From: Candidatus Saccharibacteria bacterium UBA5150
GTDB taxonomy: Bacteria; Patescibacteriota; Saccharimonadia; Saccharimonadales; UBA4665
Assembly: GCA_002413795.1 (NCBI GenBank)
Contig: DHXS01000015.1
Coordinates: forward strand, 1 to 12,231
DNA length: 12,231 nt
Direction of reading: 5' to 3'
A program made the position numbers and the translations under genes. This document shows, piece after piece, positions 12,219 through 12,231 of the stretch. The stretch's first letter is position 1. Every line of letters starts with the position of its first letter. The notes beneath the pieces were generated by a model. It worked only from the letters and a program-made list of their open reading frames with translations. It was not told where the DNA came from and did no database searches.

Positions 12219-12231
12219 CTGTCTCTTATAC
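12219..12231. other. Sequencing adapter remnant at the contig end
   Basis: The last 13 bases, CTGTCTCTTATAC, equal the start of the Tn5 mosaic-end (Nextera) adapter read-through sequence. The right end of the window is therefore very probably an untrimmed assembly artefact. The 127 bases between it and the upstream lepB ATG (12092-12218) show no gene or clear signal. Confidence 0.85.

Overview
The window reads as a 12.2 kb contig end from a small-genome bacterium, most plausibly a Patescibacteria/CPR member of the Saccharibacteria type. This is an inference from compact genes, an adenosylcobalamin-type ribonucleotide reductase as the visible RNR, short or absent 5' leaders, and a stand-alone rplU; no 16S or marker phylogeny is available. 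The standard code (table 11) fits: parA ends on a clean UGA, and CUG encodes invariant leucines in IleRS. The last 13 bases match the Tn5/Nextera adapter, so the right edge is an assembly end and not genomic.

Layout, left to right. (1) 1-590: 3' part of ftsZ with an acidic linker and a tail beyond the usual C-terminal peptide. (2) 635-4094: a promoter, a likely NrdR box, nrdR, then nrdJ, forming a dNTP-synthesis operon with its own repressor. (3) 4098-4178: a long imperfect hairpin, then a short thioredoxin-fold-like gene that may be leaderless. (4) 4487-4711: a tRNA unit with its own promoter and terminator. The tRNA has a CAG (Leu) anticodon on a body that looks seryl, and 17 nt of it are duplicated just downstream. 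(5) 4730-8477: a T-box riboswitch with an AUC (Ile) specifier in an ultrashort stem I, followed by a GNAT acetyltransferase gene that overlaps ileS. The IleRS has an altered HIGH motif (HHGT). (6) 8507-8930: a 28-bp perfect palindrome, a terminator-like hairpin, a strong promoter and rplU (bL21). (7) 8931-9758: 828 bp with no credible gene. It holds a perfect DnaA box, a candidate small RNA ending in a strong terminator, an 11-bp tandem repeat (iteron-like) and a dense series of hairpins. (8) 9759-12052: parA on the plus strand meets parB and lepB on the minus strand, tail to tail.

How the genes fit together: the left half couples division (FtsZ) and dNTP supply (NrdR/NrdJ). The middle is a translation module in which uncharged tRNA-Ile should switch on the GNAT-IleRS operon. 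The right part is a chromosome-segregation locus (ParA/ParB) beside a structured intergenic region that could be an origin or centromere zone, plus signal peptidase I for secretion. The items most worth a second look are the chimeric tRNA with its duplicated fragment, the T-box controlled GNAT-IleRS pair, the IleRS signature change, and the hairpin/iteron-rich gap upstream of parA.
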